Origin: Microbulbifer harenosus
Lineage (GTDB): Bacteria; Pseudomonadota; Gammaproteobacteria; Pseudomonadales; Cellvibrionaceae
Direction: 5' to 3'
Assembly (NCBI RefSeq): GCF_005771435.1
Contig: NZ_VANI01000024.1
Coordinates: 1-64,000, forward strand
DNA length: 64,000 bases
How positions within the stretch are numbered: position 1 is the first letter of the stretch; each line of letters begins with the position of its first letter. A program made the translations under genes and the position numbers. A model generated the notes under the pieces. It was given only the letters and a program-made list of their open reading frames with translations. It was not told the DNA's origin and ran no database searches. This document shows positions 63,197 through 64,000 of the stretch, one piece after another.

Positions 63197-64000
63197 TCAC
63201 AAGGCAGACTGGGAGGCCGCGGCTTCCGCGACGGGAATGTCCGCGAGAGATTCGCCGGCATCGTTGGCCGCGGCAGCGGCCAGACGCTGCTCTTCGATAC
63301 GACTGGTCCAGGTCAGGAGCGCCTGGTAGTGGCGGATATTCTTCACGTAGGTGACTGGTTCCCAGCCACGCGCGTAACCGTGCTTCAGGGTTGTGTAGTA
63401 CTGGCGCTTGGCGAGCAGCGGCAGGTGTTCGCGTACGTCTGCCCAGCGGTCCGGGCTGCCGCCCATGCGCTCGGTCAGCACCCGGGCGTCTTCGAGGTGG
63501 CCGTAGCCGACGTTATACGCAGCGAGCGCCATCCAGGTGCGGTCCGGTTCGCGGATGCGCTCGGGGATTTTGTCCCGTACCTGCATAAAATAGCGCGCTC
63601 CACCCTCGATGCTCTCGATGGGGTCAAGCCGATTCACTCCCATTTCCCGGGCTGTGGCCAGGGTCAGCATCATCAAGCCGCGCACTCCAGTGGGGGACTT
63701 GGCGTGCGGGTTCCAGTGGGACTCCTGGTAACTGAGTGCGGCCAACAGTTCCCAGTCCAGATCGTATTGCTTCGCCACCCGCTCCATTTCCGCGCGCCAC
63801 TGGGGCAGGCGCTCGCGGCTCAGCTGTGCGAAGGTTTGCGCGCCGCCCGCGTTCATTTTGCTCACATGACCGAAATACAGCTCGCGCAGCTCCGCAACCA
63901 GCCCGCTAGTATTGGCCCGCAGCATGAAATTGCGCGCCGCACGGTAGAGGGTGTCGTCATCGCCCCTGGGGAAAGCCCAGGAGACCGGTTGAAACTGGGT
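63197..64000 (-). CDS. mltF: Membrane-bound lytic murein transglycosylase F, partial
   Basis: The C-terminal ~267 codons of an MltF-type protein; the start lies beyond the window. The visible part begins with the end of the SBP_bac_3 domain (PVSWAFPRGDDDTLYRAARNFML). Then comes the SLT lysozyme-like domain with the catalytic Glu in ELLAALSYQESHWNPHAKSPTGVRGLMMLTLATAREMG, AAYNVGYGHLEDARVL, and GWEPVTYVKNIRHYQALLTW. The enzyme cleaves peptidoglycan to anhydromuramyl products from the outer-membrane inner face. The tail is Ala-rich. Confidence 0.93.
   Translation of the reverse strand, partial: TQFQPVSWAFPRGDDDTLYRAARNFMLRANTSGLVAELRELYFGHVSKMNAGGAQTFAQLSRERLPQWRAEMERVAKQYDLDWELLAALSYQESHWNPHAKSPTGVRGLMMLTLATAREMGVNRLDPIESIEGGARYFMQVRDKIPERIREPDRTWMALAAYNVGYGHLEDARVLTERMGGSPDRWADVREHLPLLAKRQYYTTLKHGYARGWEPVTYVKNIRHYQALLTWTSRIEEQRLAAAAANDAGESLADIPVAEAAASQSAL

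Overview
The window looks like a chromosomal segment of a marine gammaproteobacterium, most likely a Cellvibrionales or Microbulbifer-like organism. This is inferred from the gene content and order (purM-purN beside DUF2066-hda, dnaE-accA, a TPP-riboswitch thiamine locus, NhaA, a secreted GH43 arabinan-type hydrolase with a ricin-type lectin module). It is not proven by a marker gene. Most of the segment is GC-rich. The first ~5.5 kb is visibly more AT-rich and carries an IS66-family right end, a gene fragment and several stand-alone accessory genes, so it reads as an acquired or rearranged region.

Layout. 1-5.7 kb: IS66 end with a gene fragment behind it, a GNAT acetyltransferase, a PD40 beta-propeller protein, a TetR/YciI/Tag operon with twin operators, and a divergent MFS exporter/LysR pair sharing a palindromic operator. 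6.9-9.8 kb: an Ada-AlkA fusion overlapping Ogt (alkylation repair), a gamma-carbonic-anhydrase-like protein and DUF1289. 9.8-15.2 kb: dnaE and accA separated by large hairpin repeats. 15.2-20.6 kb: a beta-CASP nuclease overlapping an AMP/thymidine-phosphorylase-like enzyme, then a TauE/SafE exporter with an aldehyde dehydrogenase. 20.9-27.6 kb: thiamine synthesis (TPP riboswitch, thiC, thiO, thiS, thiG, thiDE fusion, thiF).

27.7-33.6 kb: a nitrate-type ABC uptake operon on the minus strand with a sigma-54-like promoter, a leader carrying an intrinsic terminator, a porin, and a secreted protein with two copies of the NarX/PilJ-type sensor motif. 34-38.3 kb: FadL, DUF3108, purN, purM. 38.5-47.2 kb: DUF2066, hda, sodC, a catalase-like/di-haem cytochrome pair, a DUF885 lipoprotein, sodB. 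47.5-55.4 kb: a coiled-coil membrane protein, class I fumarase, a second DUF885 lipoprotein, phhB, DUF1272, TlyA and NhaA. 55.5-64 kb: a BD-FAE-like esterase, an M42-type peptidase, a small secreted protein, D-lactate dehydrogenase (apparently starting at a CTG that overlaps the preceding stop), PepSY, a lipoprotein, the GH43 enzyme, and an MltF-type lytic transglycosylase cut by the window end.

The most unusual non-coding signal is a family of at least five large intergenic hairpins (9.85, 10.06, 13.78, 20.66 and 23.05 kb). Their stems are 22-31 bp and differ from copy to copy yet stay self-complementary, while the 52-71 nt loop keeps GGATG..TTCAC motifs. I know of no named family for them. 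No tRNA, rRNA or CRISPR array was recognised.
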